64,000 bases of DNA from Sodalis sp. dw_96 (GCF_018449575.1 NZ_JAAVUT010000005.1:1-64000), one strand, 5' to 3'. Shown: positions 36,446 to 45,559, counted from the first letter of the stretch. Notes: generated by a model from the letters alone, not told the origin. Translations and numbers: made by a program.

Positions 36446-38107
36446 TTATTTCAGAAGCGACAACACGCTCTGCGGAATCTGGTTGGCCTGGGCCAACACA
36501 GCGGTACCGGCCTGTTGCAGAATCTGCGCCTTGCTCATGGCGGAGACTTCCGTCGCATAGTCGGCATCTTGAATTTGCGACTGTGCGCTGCTCAGGTTGG
36601 TGGTGGTGTTACTGATGTTATCGATGGTGGAATCCAGACGGTTCTGGATAGCCCCCAGGCCGGAACGCATGGTATCCACTTCGGAGATAGCCTGGTCCAG
36701 GGTGGCCAACGGGTCCGAGGTGGCCGGATTGGCGATGGCTTTGGTGGAGTCGGCGGTTACCGAGGCCACACCGGTGGTGGAATCGATGGAAACCGTGGCG
36801 GCGTAATCGTTACCGGATTGATCCTGCACATAATAGTTGCCATCGCCATCTTCAATTAGCGAGCCACCGGTGAGTGCGGAACTCTTATTGCCGCTAGTAT
36901 CGGAAATAGTGATGGCGGTAACCGACGTGCCGTCAATGGTGCTGGCAGTTGAGCTGGGGGAGAAAGTCGTCACGCCGGCGGTGTCGGTGCTCGAACCGGC
37001 AGTTTCATTCCCCAGAGTTATAGTAGAACCATCGGAACTGATAGACTGGGCATTATACAAGCCTTTACTGGTGGCAACATAATATTTACCGGTAGTAGCA
37101 TCTTGTTCAAGCGTGCCACCAGTGATGGTTTGGCCCGAGCTATTCTTGAAGGTCAGAGAGGTAGGATCGGCAATCGTCGCCGTAGTACCACCCAGCGTCA
37201 CTGTTGTATCAGCGGCAGTAACGTCATTAAGATTCTGATCGCTGTTTGACGTGAAGGTCCCTCCTGTAGCTAAATCTCCGGAGGTGGCATCACTGACGGT
37301 TACGCTTGTGCCATTGATACTGTCGGCTTTATACAAAGTGGTACTTGTGCCTGTACCGGTTTGAATATAATAATTGCCGTTAGCATCGGTGACCAGACTG
37401 CCGCCGGAAATTTCGTTGCCGGACGTATCGGTAACGCTCAGCCCAGTACCGCTGATTTCGGGTGCTGTCAATGTGGATGAGGTCCCGTTGATTGACACCA
37501 AGCCGGCGGTGGCGGCGACGACGCCGGTTACATCGCCCACTGAACCTGCCTGAACGGTGGTGGTTTGACCCTGGGTGCCGTTAACATTAAATGTGCCCAG
37601 GCCCAGAGTTTGAGAATCAACCTGCTTTAAGTTGATGCTGATGGTCTGGCCGTCATCGGCGCCCACCTGGATATTCAGGGTTTTGTCATCGCTCAGCACC
37701 TTGACGCCGTTAAAGTCGGTTTGCTGAGAGATACGATCGACTTCAGACAGACGCTGGGTGATTTCATCCTGGATGGATTGCAGGTCACTGGCGGAGTTGG
37801 TGCCGGTTTGCGCCTGGGTGGTCAAGGTACGGATGGCCTGCAAGTTGTCATTGATTTCATCCAGCGCGCCTTCAGTGGTTTGCGCCAGGGAGATACCGTC
37901 GTTGGCATTGCTGGATGCCTGTGTCAAGCCATTGATATTCGAGGTAAAGCGGTTGGCGATGGCTTCGCCGGCGGCGTCATCCTTGGCGCTGTTGATGCGC
38001 AGACCTGATGACAAACTTTCGATGGCGTTGCCCAAAGCGGACTGGGATTTGGCCAGATTGTTTTGCGCAATCAACGAAATGGTATTTGTGTTAATAAACT
38101 CTGCCAT
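36446..38107 (-). CDS. fliC: Flagellin
   Basis: This 553-residue filament subunit is exported by the flagellar type III system. The conserved D0/D1 N-terminus (MAEFINTNTISLIAQNNLAKSQSALGNAIESLSSGLRINSAKDDAAGEAIANRFTSN) and C-terminus (QNRLDSTIDNISNTTTNLSSAQSQIQDADYATEVSAMSKAQILQQAGTAVLAQANQIPQSVLSLL) are standard. The surface-exposed middle (about 190-450) is made of three degenerate repeats with GGSL, then GNYYIQ, GKYYVA or GNYYVQ near residues 246, 340 and 424. The start at 38107 is set by homology and by AAGGA 8 bp upstream; a 7-residue extension is rejected. It is expressed from a consensus sigma-28 promoter and terminated by a strong hairpin. Confidence 0.96.
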   Translation of the reverse strand: MAEFINTNTISLIAQNNLAKSQSALGNAIESLSSGLRINSAKDDAAGEAIANRFTSNINGLTQASSNANDGISLAQTTEGALDEINDNLQAIRTLTTQAQTGTNSASDLQSIQDEITQRLSEVDRISQQTDFNGVKVLSDDKTLNIQVGADDGQTISINLKQVDSQTLGLGTFNVNGTQGQTTTVQAGSVGDVTGVVAATAGLVSINGTSSTLTAPEISGTGLSVTDTSGNEISGGSLVTDANGNYYIQTGTGTSTTLYKADSINGTSVTVSDATSGDLATGGTFTSNSDQNLNDVTAADTTVTLGGTTATIADPTSLTFKNSSGQTITGGTLEQDATTGKYYVATSKGLYNAQSISSDGSTITLGNETAGSSTDTAGVTTFSPSSTASTIDGTSVTAITISDTSGNKSSALTGGSLIEDGDGNYYVQDQSGNDYAATVSIDSTTGVASVTADSTKAIANPATSDPLATLDQAISEVDTMRSGLGAIQNRLDSTIDNISNTTTNLSSAQSQIQDADYATEVSAMSKAQILQQAGTAVLAQANQIPQSVLSLLK

Positions 38108-38193
38108 GGCAATGTTCCTTTTAAACAAGCGTCAAAACTGAAGTAATGAATTCAGGCATTTATGCCGCGAGGCCTGTATGCCCGTCCCCCCTT

Positions 38194-38220
38194 GTATCGG
38201 CGAACCCGTGCCAACCTTTA
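38194..38220 (-). promoter_or_regulatory. Sigma-28 promoter of fliC
   Basis: On the minus strand TAAA is followed after 15 nt by GCCGATAC, an almost perfect match to the FliA consensus TAAA-N15-GCCGATAA. It lies about 87 bp upstream of the fliC start. Confidence 0.9.
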
Positions 38221-38322
38221 GCCAAAAATATAAATTTTGATTTTGACCCTTAAAAATCCAATGGGTGGAATTACCCTAGCAACAGCGGTTTTTTCCATGC
38301 CTTTGCCGAATAAAAAATCCGA

Positions 38323-38349
38323 TAAACTTCCTGCCGTCCTTGCCGATAA
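38323..38349 (+). promoter_or_regulatory. Sigma-28 promoter of fliDST
   Basis: TAAA at 38323-38326, 15 nt, then GCCGATAA at 38342-38349: a full consensus FliA promoter 40 bp before the fliD start, divergent from the fliC promoter. Confidence 0.92.
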
Positions 38350-38388
38350 CTGCTGTGCTTATCATGCATGCATATAATGAGGGAAAAA

Positions 38389-39882
38389 ATGACAGCAGCC
38401 ATCAGTTCATTAGGTGTTGGATCGGGTTTGGATCTCAGCAGTCTGCTGACGTCGTTGCAGACCAACGAAGAAGAAGCACTGACGCCGATAACCACCAAAC
38501 AAACCGCCGAGAATACCAAACTTACCGCTTACGGCACGCTCACCAGCGCGCTTGAGGCGTTCAACACCGCCTCCGCCGCGCTGGCGAACCCGACGCTCTA
38601 TACTGAGCAGGTCGCCAGCACCAATGACGCTTTCACCGCCACCGTAGGCACCGGCGCCACCAGCGGCAGCTACAGCATCAACATCTCGCAGCTGGCGCAG
38701 GCGCAATCCCTGGTGAGCGGCCAAACGTTTTCCAGCATTTCCACGCAGCTGGGCACCACTGGCGCCGCCAATCGCACCTTATCCATTCAGGTGGGCACCG
38801 GCGCGGCGGTTAACGTCAGCCTGTCCGACAGCCAAACCAGTATGTCCGGCCTGATAAGCGCCATTAACGGCGCCAACGCCGGCGTCACCGCCAGCTATGT
38901 GCAATCCGGCGACAGCGGCTATCAACTGGTTATCACCTCCAACGCCTCCGGCGCCAGCTCTAATATCAATATGAGCGTCAGCGGCGACGATAGCCTGAAT
39001 GCCATTCTCGGCTACAGTTCCAGTGCTGATGTCACTTCCAGCACGGGAACCAGCACCACCGCCACCACCGGCACCGGTTCCGGCATGTCGCAAACCGTGG
39101 CCGGGCAGGATGCGTTGTTAACCGTGAACGGTGTGTCCATCGATCGCAGCAGCAACACCATCAGCAATGTGCCGCAAGGTGTAACCCTGACGCTGAATTC
39201 CACCACCTCCTCGACGCAGAATCTGAATTTGCGCCAAAGCGTTACCGACGCCGACTCCGCCATCGACGATTGGGTCAGCGCTTACAATAGCCTGCTCACC
39301 ACCTTTAATACCTTGGGCCAATACACCGCGGTGACCGCCGGGCAGTCGCAGTCTTCCACCAACGGCCCGTTATTGGGCGACAGCGTGCTGGACTCGGTGG
39401 AAAACCAGGTTAAAAGCGCGCTGACCACCGCGCAGTCCAGCTCCACCTTTCAAGTGCTGTCCCAACTGGGCATTACCCAAGACGCCACCACCGGCGAATT
39501 ATCCACCAACGAAACTACGCTGGTGGACAACCTCACCAACAATACCAGTCAGGTGTCGGCGTTTTTCGTCGGGGACGGCAAGAGCACCGGTCTGGCCACC
39601 CAGATGGTGAATATCACCAATGACTTTACCGGCACCAGCGGGGTTATCAGTGGGGCGGAAGCCGGCGTCAACAGCGTGTTGACCGATCTTGGCAAGCAAT
39701 ACACTCAGGTCCAGGACAAGATCACTTCCGATATTGCCCGCTACCAGACACAGTTCACCAATTTGGACGTGCTGATGTCCTCGTTGCAGCAGACCAGTAA
39801 CTTCCTGACGCAGCAGTTTGACAGTTCAAGCAGTTCCAGCACCTCCTTAGGCACCAGCAGTAGCGGTAGCAGCACCAGTTGA
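38389..39882 (+). CDS. fliD: Flagellar filament cap protein FliD
   Basis: This 497-residue FliD (HAP2) caps the filament and helps flagellin fold. The N-terminal AAISSLGVGSGLDLSSLLTSLQTNEEEALTPITTKQTAENTKLTAYGTL and the FliD_C region (LNLRQSVTDADSAIDDWVSAYNSLLTTFNTL, then QVQDKITSDIARYQTQFTNLDVLMSSLQQTSNFLTQQF) are typical. GAGGG sits 6 bp before the ATG at 38389, and seven in-frame upstream codons are discarded. The extreme C-terminus is a serine/threonine/glycine tail of about 20 residues not found in E. coli. First gene of fliDST. Confidence 0.95.
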   Translation: MTAAISSLGVGSGLDLSSLLTSLQTNEEEALTPITTKQTAENTKLTAYGTLTSALEAFNTASAALANPTLYTEQVASTNDAFTATVGTGATSGSYSINISQLAQAQSLVSGQTFSSISTQLGTTGAANRTLSIQVGTGAAVNVSLSDSQTSMSGLISAINGANAGVTASYVQSGDSGYQLVITSNASGASSNINMSVSGDDSLNAILGYSSSADVTSSTGTSTTATTGTGSGMSQTVAGQDALLTVNGVSIDRSSNTISNVPQGVTLTLNSTTSSTQNLNLRQSVTDADSAIDDWVSAYNSLLTTFNTLGQYTAVTAGQSQSSTNGPLLGDSVLDSVENQVKSALTTAQSSSTFQVLSQLGITQDATTGELSTNETTLVDNLTNNTSQVSAFFVGDGKSTGLATQMVNITNDFTGTSGVISGAEAGVNSVLTDLGKQYTQVQDKITSDIARYQTQFTNLDVLMSSLQQTSNFLTQQFDSSSSSSTSLGTSSSGSSTS

Positions 39883-39927
39883 TGTGTGGTGGTAACGATA
39901 GCGGGAAAAACAGAAGGAATTTTTTGT

Positions 39928-40320
39928 ATGTATGGTTCACAAGCATATGCCACTGTCGGCTTGGAAAGCGGGGTGATGAGCGCCAGTCCGCATAAATTGA
40001 TTACGCTGTTATTTGACGGGGCGCTCAGCGCCCTGGCAAAGGCGGATATCTATATCCAACAGGACAATACCGTCGCGAAAGGCAAGGCCCTCACCCATGC
40101 CATCAATATCATCAATAACGGCTTGAAGCTGGGCCTGGATATCGAGAACGGCGGAGAACTAAGCCAAAATCTTTCAAATCTTTACGATTATTTCGTTCGT
40201 AAATTGATCCGGGTTAACCGTGATAATGACCGTGAACTGCTTCAGCAAATCCGTCAATTGCTAAGCGAGATCGCCGATGCATGGAAAGATATCGCCCCCG
40301 GCAACGCCGCCAAGCCCTAA
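39928..40320 (+). CDS. fliS: Flagellin export chaperone FliS
   Basis: The 130-residue, four-helix chaperone binds the disordered C-terminus of flagellin before export. It starts MYGSQAYATVGLESGVMSASPHKLITLLFDGALSAL, matching E. coli FliS, and ends IADAWKDI. The ATG at 39928 follows AAGGAATT; a 14-codon extension upstream is rejected by homology. It is the second gene of the fliDST operon. Confidence 0.95.
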   Translation: MYGSQAYATVGLESGVMSASPHKLITLLFDGALSALAKADIYIQQDNTVAKGKALTHAINIINNGLKLGLDIENGGELSQNLSNLYDYFVRKLIRVNRDNDRELLQQIRQLLSEIADAWKDIAPGNAAKP

Positions 40321-40460
40321 CGGCGAGAATGATTTGGAAAGAGTATACATGTTGCATTTTTGATAATGGTTATCCCAATATGTTGAGGCGTGTGATGAAA
40401 GTCGCGAGTAAATGAGCAGGAATAACCCACTTTTTGTGTCAAATACCTTTTAGGATAGCC

Positions 40461-40838
40461 ATGATGGATGCTTGCCCTTCCCTTTTAGCCCATTATCAGC
40501 AAATACTTATATTAAGTGAAAACATGCTGTTAATGGCTCGTCAATCAGAATGGGATAACCTGGTCTATATCGAAGAAAAATATGTGCATGCAGTGGCGAA
40601 GATTTCCGAATTGAATGCCAAACAAGAGGATCCACTTTCCGGCGCGACGCAGGATGAAATTACTATGGTATTACGTCAACTGCTGGATAACGAAAAGGAG
40701 ATTAATCAATTATTACAGACGCGTTTGAATCAATTACGCAATCTCATCGGTCAATCGAATCGTCAGCAAAAGATCAATTCAACTTATCACAAGTTTTCAG
40801 ATCGCGCTTCAATGTTGCCGGGTGAAATAAAAAAATAA
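40461..40838 (+). CDS. fliT: Flagellar chaperone/regulator FliT
   Basis: In about 125 mostly helical residues, this corresponds to FliT, the FliD export chaperone that also antagonises FlhDC. Conserved portions are AHYQQILILSENMLLMARQSEWDNLVYIEEKYVHAV and MVLRQLLDNEKEINQLLQTRLNQLRNLIGQS. AGGA five bases before the ATG at 40461 supports this start over an upstream TTG. FliT is a fast-evolving protein, so identity rests also on its place after fliS. Confidence 0.88.
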   Translation: MMDACPSLLAHYQQILILSENMLLMARQSEWDNLVYIEEKYVHAVAKISELNAKQEDPLSGATQDEITMVLRQLLDNEKEINQLLQTRLNQLRNLIGQSNRQQKINSTYHKFSDRASMLPGEIKK

Positions 40839-41173
40839 CCTCATGAATAATAGGTTAAAAAACCTGCATACCGTTAATTAAGAAGTTGGCCTGAATGCCT
40901 ATACCAAACAGTGATGCCTGCTCACTGAGCAGGCATCACTCGCCGCTTGATGCCCGGCGCAAACGTCAATCCACGCTGTTTAACCATAGAATCTCGCCCA
41001 GGAACCAAATCCCATCACCACATCCCGGCAGGTGTTAGAGCGTATCTTCGTCCCCCGTACGTGACAGCGCGTATGGAATGCTCTTAAAAGCAACCACCGG
41101 CCCGCCTCTTTAAGAAAAGAGTCAAATTTTCGCCTATATTTAAATGGGTTCTTTATAAAGAAGGAAATTAACC
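40839..41173. other. Intergenic region after fliT with a 14-bp perfect hairpin
   Basis: The arms AGTGATGCCTGCTC (40910-40923) and GAGCAGGCATCACT (40927-40940) are exact complements around ACT. No T run follows, so it is a hairpin without a full intrinsic-terminator signature, perhaps protecting or ending the fliDST message. The remainder shows no gene. Confidence 0.6.
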
Positions 41174-41428
41174 ATGTTCGATAAAGCTAAAAATAAAGCG
41201 GAAGAAGCGGCGGGTAAAGGTCAGGAAGCTCTGGGCAAGGCTACCGGCGACACAGAGATGAATTTGGAAGGAAAAGTGCGTAAACAGGCGGCGCAGGCTT
41301 GTTATAGCGTAAATGATTGTATCGATACCATTAAAGCCAAAACCTCCGACGACCCGATTCCGGCACTACTCATCGCCGGCGGCGTGGGTTTCCTGCTCGC
41401 AAAAATATTTCGCCCTCGTCACCATTAA
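41174..41428 (+). CDS. Small CsbD/ElaB-like stress-type protein with C-terminal membrane anchor
   Basis: This 84-residue protein has an N-terminal half rich in Lys, Glu, Ala and Gly (DKAKNKAEEAAGKGQEALGKATGD) resembling CsbD-like proteins. Its C-terminal end (IPALLIAGGVGFLLAKIFRPRHH) resembles the tail anchor of the ElaB/YqjD/DUF883 group, which tether to the inner membrane and associate with ribosomes in stationary phase. AAGGA precedes the ATG. It interrupts the usual run of flagellar genes between fliT and fliE. Family assignment is by short motifs only. Confidence 0.7.
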   Translation: MFDKAKNKAEEAAGKGQEALGKATGDTEMNLEGKVRKQAAQACYSVNDCIDTIKAKTSDDPIPALLIAGGVGFLLAKIFRPRHH

Positions 41429-41433
41429 GGATT

Positions 41434-41571
41434 AAACCGGCAGCCATGGTCAGGTCAGACCGAGAGCTATGGGGAGGTTAGACCGGCAGCCATGGTCAGG
41501 TCAGACCGAGAGCTATGGGGAGGTTAGACCGACAGCCATGGCCAAGTCAGACCGATGGCTATGACCAGGTT
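41434..41571 (+). repeat. Six 23-bp tandem repeats (three 46-bp pairs)
   Basis: Subunits begin at 41434, 41457, 41480, 41503, 41526 and 41549. They alternate AGACCGGCAGCCATGGTCAG-type and AGACCGAGAGCTATGGGGAG-type sequences, so the higher-order period is 46 bp. The first two pairs are nearly identical. The array fills the gap between two convergent small genes and its edge touches the second gene's stop codon. Confidence 0.9.
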
Positions 41572-41776
41572 AGACCGACAACAGGCCGATGGCCACGCCG
41601 ATAATAAATCGCCTGGCCTCGTCAGATTCATTTTCCTGTTCTCCGGTCAGGTAAGTCAGGATATTGCCTAGCTGAATTTTTACTCCCTGCCGGTGAAGCG
41701 CCATAATCGCCTGGCCGATGACCTGGCTCAGAGTCTCATGGGTATGCTGTACTGTCCGTTCCGGTATGCCCATCAT
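41570..41776 (-). CDS. YmgB/AriR-family small regulatory protein
   Basis: The 68-residue product fits the YmgB/AriR family of small helical biofilm and acid-resistance regulators: ETLSQVIGQAIMALHRQGVKIQLGNILTYLTGEQENE resembles the family's VLGQAVTNLMLSG-NNKNIILSLI pattern. GGAGG lies 2 bp before the first of two ATG codons, the better start being a matter of one residue. It is convergent with the CsbD-like gene. Its stop codon is in the last bases of a 23-bp tandem array, suggesting that repeat growth may have trimmed or extended the C-terminus. Confidence 0.65.
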   Translation of the reverse strand: MMGIPERTVQHTHETLSQVIGQAIMALHRQGVKIQLGNILTYLTGEQENESDEARRFIIGVAIGLLSV

Positions 41777-42395
41777 TGCCTCCGAATAAATCGCCTCGAT
41801 TTTACCGCCCCTTTATGACAGAAAAATGAAGACAGACTCTTCTCTGAGCGCCCCTACCCTCACATATTTTCATAACGTTATGCCAATTTTAATTAATGAC
41901 TAACCGTACCGAAGCGGTTAATTTCATCCAAACGGAACGGCGGAATGAAATAATAATAAAAAACGCAATGTACCGTTTCGCTATTTACAAACGCCTGGAG
42001 AAAAGATTGGGATAATGGATTGAATTAACATAAAAAATATTACCGTTGCTCATAATAGACGTTAATTTCAATTAACATTTATAGATAAGAAAAATCCTAA
42101 TCGACAGCATTTCTTTGCATGACTCAGCATCCTCCTCTACTATTCAAAAGGTGATAAGCATTAATATATTTTAAGCTTTATTACTGACAGCGTTATTACA
42201 TCTAGGTATCTTAAATGATGCCATTTATAATTATCTTTATATACCCTAAATAATTCGAGTTGCAGAAAGGCGGCAACGCAGCGAATCCCCGGGAGCTTAC
42301 TCAAGTAAGTGACTGGCGTGAGCGAGGAAAGCCAACGCACCTGCAACTTGAAGTATGACGGGTATATGCATCATCCACTAGAGCAGGAGTTCATC
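41777..42395. other. Intergenic region containing an ERIC element
   Basis: The first 460 bp are AT-rich and show no gene. The rest is an ERIC repeat (42240-42366) ending 29 bp before yciG. Any yciG promoter must lie upstream of or inside the ERIC. Confidence 0.5.
42240..42366. repeat. Full-length 127-bp ERIC/IRU element
   Basis: The termini TATACCC and GGGTATA bound exactly 127 bp, the canonical ERIC length. Inside are GAATCCCCGGGAGCTTAC and AAGTAAGTGACTGGCGTGAG, close to the standard ERIC primer sites, and TTCGAGTTGCAG / CTGCAACTTGAA arms. Confidence 0.95.
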
Positions 42396-42638
42396 ATGAC
42401 AGAACATCGCGGTGGTTCAGGTAACTTTGCCGAAGATAAAGAGAAAGCATCGAGCGCAGGCCAAAAAGGCGGCCAGCACAGCGGAGGTAATTTCAAAAAC
42501 GATCCTGAAAGGGCCTCCGAAGCCGGTAAAAAAGGTGGACAGCACAGCGGGGGAAACTTCAAGAACGATCCTGAAAAAGCATCCGAAGCCGGCAGAAAGG
42601 GCGGTGAGCATAGCCATGGCGGCGGCCGCAGCTCCTGA
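42396..42638 (+). CDS. yciG: KGG-repeat stress protein YciG (con-10 like)
   Basis: The 80-residue, highly hydrophilic Gly/Lys/Ser-rich protein begins MTEHRGGSGNFAEDKEKAS, as in E. coli YciG (about 59 aa). E. coli has two KGG units; here three are present (AGQKGGQHSGGNF, AGKKGGQHSGGNF, AGRKGGEHS). The family is sigma-S-linked in enterics and affects motility. AGGAG precedes the ATG; upstream codons in the same frame run back into the ERIC element and are rejected. It is followed by a strong terminator. Confidence 0.9.
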   Translation: MTEHRGGSGNFAEDKEKASSAGQKGGQHSGGNFKNDPERASEAGKKGGQHSGGNFKNDPEKASEAGRKGGEHSHGGGRSS

Positions 42639-42665
42639 TTAGCGCATTGAAATATTGATATATAG

Positions 42666-42700
42666 AGCCACCGTGTTTGAATAAAACGCGGTGGCTTTGT
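42666..42700 (+). terminator. yciG terminator
   Basis: A 13-bp stem (42666-42678 with 42684-42696, one G-T type mismatch) and short loop are followed by TTTGT, 28 bp after the yciG stop. The stem begins AGCCACCG. Confidence 0.8.
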
Positions 42701-43319
42701 ATCTTTCAAAAAATATCTATTATTGCTAAATTACTATAATATTTTTTTAATGCGTTTTTAATCTTATATATCCATCAAGATTATAAATACCTTCACCGAT
42801 AACGCCGGGCGAAATCTCGAGCGGTCTGCTTTCCGGCATATTGCTAAAAACAAAGGACATCCATTCTGGTAAAAGGCAATTGCAGGTATAATTTTTTGGC
42901 TGTTTTGCAGAAGAGTAACAATGATGACAATCTTATTGTTTTAAAGTGCCATTCCCATTCATTGTCCTCCATGAGGAATGTCGTTTAAATGTCTCATGAG
43001 GAATTTGGGTTAACTGTCTCCAAGCTAATGGATATTGATCAAATGAACTGATGGATATTGTTCAAACGCATTGACAATGTCCATTAGGGCCTTATCCGGT
43101 GGCGCGTTCACATAGAGAAAATTTCAGTTTGAGGCGAGGTAAAAAGAGAGGGCAATCAGCGCATGTGATTCAGTGAGTGGCCGCTTAAGCCCCTCCATGC
43201 CCTCTTGGAAACGATTAACCGCGGGTTTCTTCATCAATCGGCACACAGCGAAAATTGCCCCCGGTGCCGTCAAAGGCTAAGATCAATCGTCATTTATCCT
43301 GCTTATCAACTTATGAATC
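42701..43319. other. Gene-free stretch with degenerate repeats before fliE
   Basis: No intact gene is seen. ATGAGGAAT occurs at 42971 and 42996. ATGGATATTG occurs at 43028 and 43051, with an inverted relative (CAATGTCCAT) at 43075. On the minus strand, about 43213-43290, a short fragment reads LAFDGTGGNFRCVPIDEE before a stop. These look like remnants of a lost gene and possibly of a mobile element, but no family was recognised. Confidence 0.4.
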
Positions 43320-43634
43320 TTAAACCGTCATATTCATGATGGTGTTGTAGGCGGAAACGACTTTGTTACGCACCTGAACGCCGGTTTGCAGCGCGATGGA
43401 GGATTTTTGCATATCCACCATGACATCGTTCAGTCCCAAAGGCGAAGCGCCGGTGGAGTAGCTTTGCGACTCCTGGGTCGCCTTGTTTTGCGTATCGCTG
43501 AGATTATCCAACGCCGCGCTGAGCTGATCGGCGAAACTGCCGCCGGTCACCGGTGAGATATCAGCAACGCCCTTTGCTGCCTGCGCCGCATGTTGCAACT
43601 GTTGCACCGCTGATTCAATGCCTGAAATAGCCAT
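43320..43634 (-). CDS. fliE: Flagellar hook-basal body complex protein FliE
   Basis: The 104-residue product is the same length as E. coli FliE and has the same ends (ISGIESAVQQLQ; GLNDVMVDMQKSSIALQTGVQVRNKVVSAYNTIMNM). FliE joins the MS ring to the proximal rod and is one of the first type III substrates. GGGGGA precedes the ATG. It is divergent from fliF, as in E. coli, with about 230 bp between for class II (FlhDC) promoters, which were not individually resolved. Confidence 0.95.
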   Translation of the reverse strand: MAISGIESAVQQLQHAAQAAKGVADISPVTGGSFADQLSAALDNLSDTQNKATQESQSYSTGASPLGLNDVMVDMQKSSIALQTGVQVRNKVVSAYNTIMNMTV

Positions 43635-43867
43635 ATGATCCCCCTATTTTTTTATGAAGAGCTACCTTACCAGAACCCTAAGCGGGCTAACGGGCTAAAT
43701 AACGCTAAAATACCCGGTTATTTCAGCCATCGAATACCTCACTAAAAGCAAATAATGACATCCACATAAATCCAGGACCGCCGGCAACGCCCGATAAGCA
43801 CAAGCATGGAGAGTGTTTTGTTATTAGCCATTAAGCAGCCCCGTTCAACTCATGCCAGGACAATCTC

Positions 43868-45559
43868 ATGAGTACGGTTAAAAACGGTTCCGGCCAGGGC
43901 AAGAATCCGTTCATGCCGATATTGGAACATCTTCGCAACCATCCGAAAATTTCCGCTGCTATTGCCGCCGCCGCCGCGATTGCTGTTGTCGTGGTACTGG
44001 CGCTGTGGGCAAAAAGTCCCGATTACCGCGTGTTGTACAGTAATCTCAACGATCGTGATGGCGGCGATATCGTTGCGCAATTGACCCAAATGAATGTCCC
44101 CTATCATTTCAGCGACCAGGGCACCGCCTTGCTGGTGCCGGCGGAGTCGGTGTATGAAACCCGGCTTAAACTGGCCAGCCTGGGTCTGCCGAAAGGCGGT
44201 TCGGTGGGTTTCGAATTGATGGATCAGGAAAAATTCGGCATCAGCCAATTCAGTGAACAGATTAATTACCAGCGCGGCCTTGAGGGCGAACTGGCGCGGA
44301 CCATTGAAACGCTGGGGCCGGTTCGGTCGGCGCAGGTCCATCTGGCGATGCCGAAACCTTCACTGTTTGTCAGGGAGCAAAAAAATCCCACCGCCTCGGT
44401 TACCCTGGTTTTGCAGCCGGGTCGCGCGCTGGATGATGGACAAGTCAACGCCATCGTTTATATGGTTTCCAGCAGCGTCGCCGGGTTACCCCCCGCCAAT
44501 GTCACCGTGGTGGACCAACAAGGTCACCTGCTGACCCAGGCCGATGCCAATGGGCGGATGCTTAACGCCAGCCAACTGAAATTCAGCACTGAATTGGAAA
44601 GCCGCTATCAGCGGAATATTGAAAATATCCTGGCCCCGATGGTGGGCGGCGCCAACGTGCATGCTCAGGTTACCGCGCAGATTGATTTCGATGCCCAGGA
44701 ACAAACGGATGAACATTACCTGCCCAACGGCGGTAATGACAATTCGGCCATTCGCTCCAAGCAGGATACGCAAAGCGAACAATTGGGGGCTAACCAGCAG
44801 GGAGGCATACCGGGGGCTTTATCCAACCAGCCGTCGGTAGCCGCCACCGCGCCAATCAACAGCACGGTCGCCACGCAAAACGGCCGGCAGTTGGCCAATA
44901 ATCCCAACGGAGTGAACGGCGCGCAAAACCGCACGGCGCCGGTAACGCCGTCCAATACGCACCATGATGAAACCATCAATTACGAATTGGACCACAAAGT
45001 GGTTCATGTGGAACGCAGCGTAGGCAACTTGCAGCGGTTGTCTGTGGCGGTGGTGGTAAATTATCTGCCGGGGGAAAGCGGTAAACCACCGGTTGCGTTA
45101 ACACCGCAGCAACTGACGCAGGTGCAAGATCTGGCGCGCGAAGCGATGGGCTTTTCCGCTGAGCGGGGAGACACGCTCAATGTCGTTAATACGCCGTTCG
45201 TTAATGCTGAACTCGGCGAAGGCGCCTTGCCGTTCTGGCAACAGGCCGGATTTTTTGATGACGTGATGACCGCCGGCCGCTGGCTGCTGGTGTTACTGGT
45301 GGCCGTGATTCTTTGGTACAAAGTGGTCAGGCCGTTACTGAGGGCTAAAGTTGCCGAGCCCGTGGCGCCGCAGTCCCCCGCCCCTCGTCCGGCGGAAGAC
45401 GTGGTGGTCAAACTCAGCCGCGATCAGCAGGATGAGCAGAAGCGGGCGCAGCAGCGTGAGAATACCGAGGCCCGCAGCCAACGCATCCGGGATATGGCGG
45501 ACGCGGATCCCCGAATTGTGGCGTTAGTGATTCGCCAATGGATGAGTAACGAACAATGA
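43868..45559 (+). CDS. fliF: Flagellar MS-ring protein FliF
   Basis: This 563-residue inner-membrane protein builds the MS ring. The first membrane helix lies near 28-47 ([21 protein letters not shown]). Ring-building domains follow ([60 protein letters not shown]). The second helix is near 468-488 and the C-terminal cytosolic tail binds FliG ([14 protein letters not shown]). Its ATGA stop/start overlaps fliG. First gene of fliFGHIJK. Confidence 0.96.
   Translation: MSTVKNGSGQGKNPFMPILEHLRNHPKISAAIAAAAAIAVVVVLALWAKSPDYRVLYSNLNDRDGGDIVAQLTQMNVPYHFSDQGTALLVPAESVYETRLKLASLGLPKGGSVGFELMDQEKFGISQFSEQINYQRGLEGELARTIETLGPVRSAQVHLAMPKPSLFVREQKNPTASVTLVLQPGRALDDGQVNAIVYMVSSSVAGLPPANVTVVDQQGHLLTQADANGRMLNASQLKFSTELESRYQRNIENILAPMVGGANVHAQVTAQIDFDAQEQTDEHYLPNGGNDNSAIRSKQDTQSEQLGANQQGGIPGALSNQPSVAATAPINSTVATQNGRQLANNPNGVNGAQNRTAPVTPSNTHHDETINYELDHKVVHVERSVGNLQRLSVAVVVNYLPGESGKPPVALTPQQLTQVQDLAREAMGFSAERGDTLNVVNTPFVNAELGEGALPFWQQAGFFDDVMTAGRWLLVLLVAVILWYKVVRPLLRAKVAEPVAPQSPAPRPAEDVVVKLSRDQQDEQKRAQQRENTEARSQRIRDMADADPRIVALVIRQWMSNEQ

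Noticed and set aside
37721-38141. Plus-strand frames inside fliC
   Set aside because: Antisense shadows of the conserved flagellin N-terminus.
42770-42802. Possible sigma-28 promoter with ACCGATAA on plus
   Set aside because: The -35 part matches poorly at the required spacing and no plus-strand gene follows until fliF, about 1 kb away.
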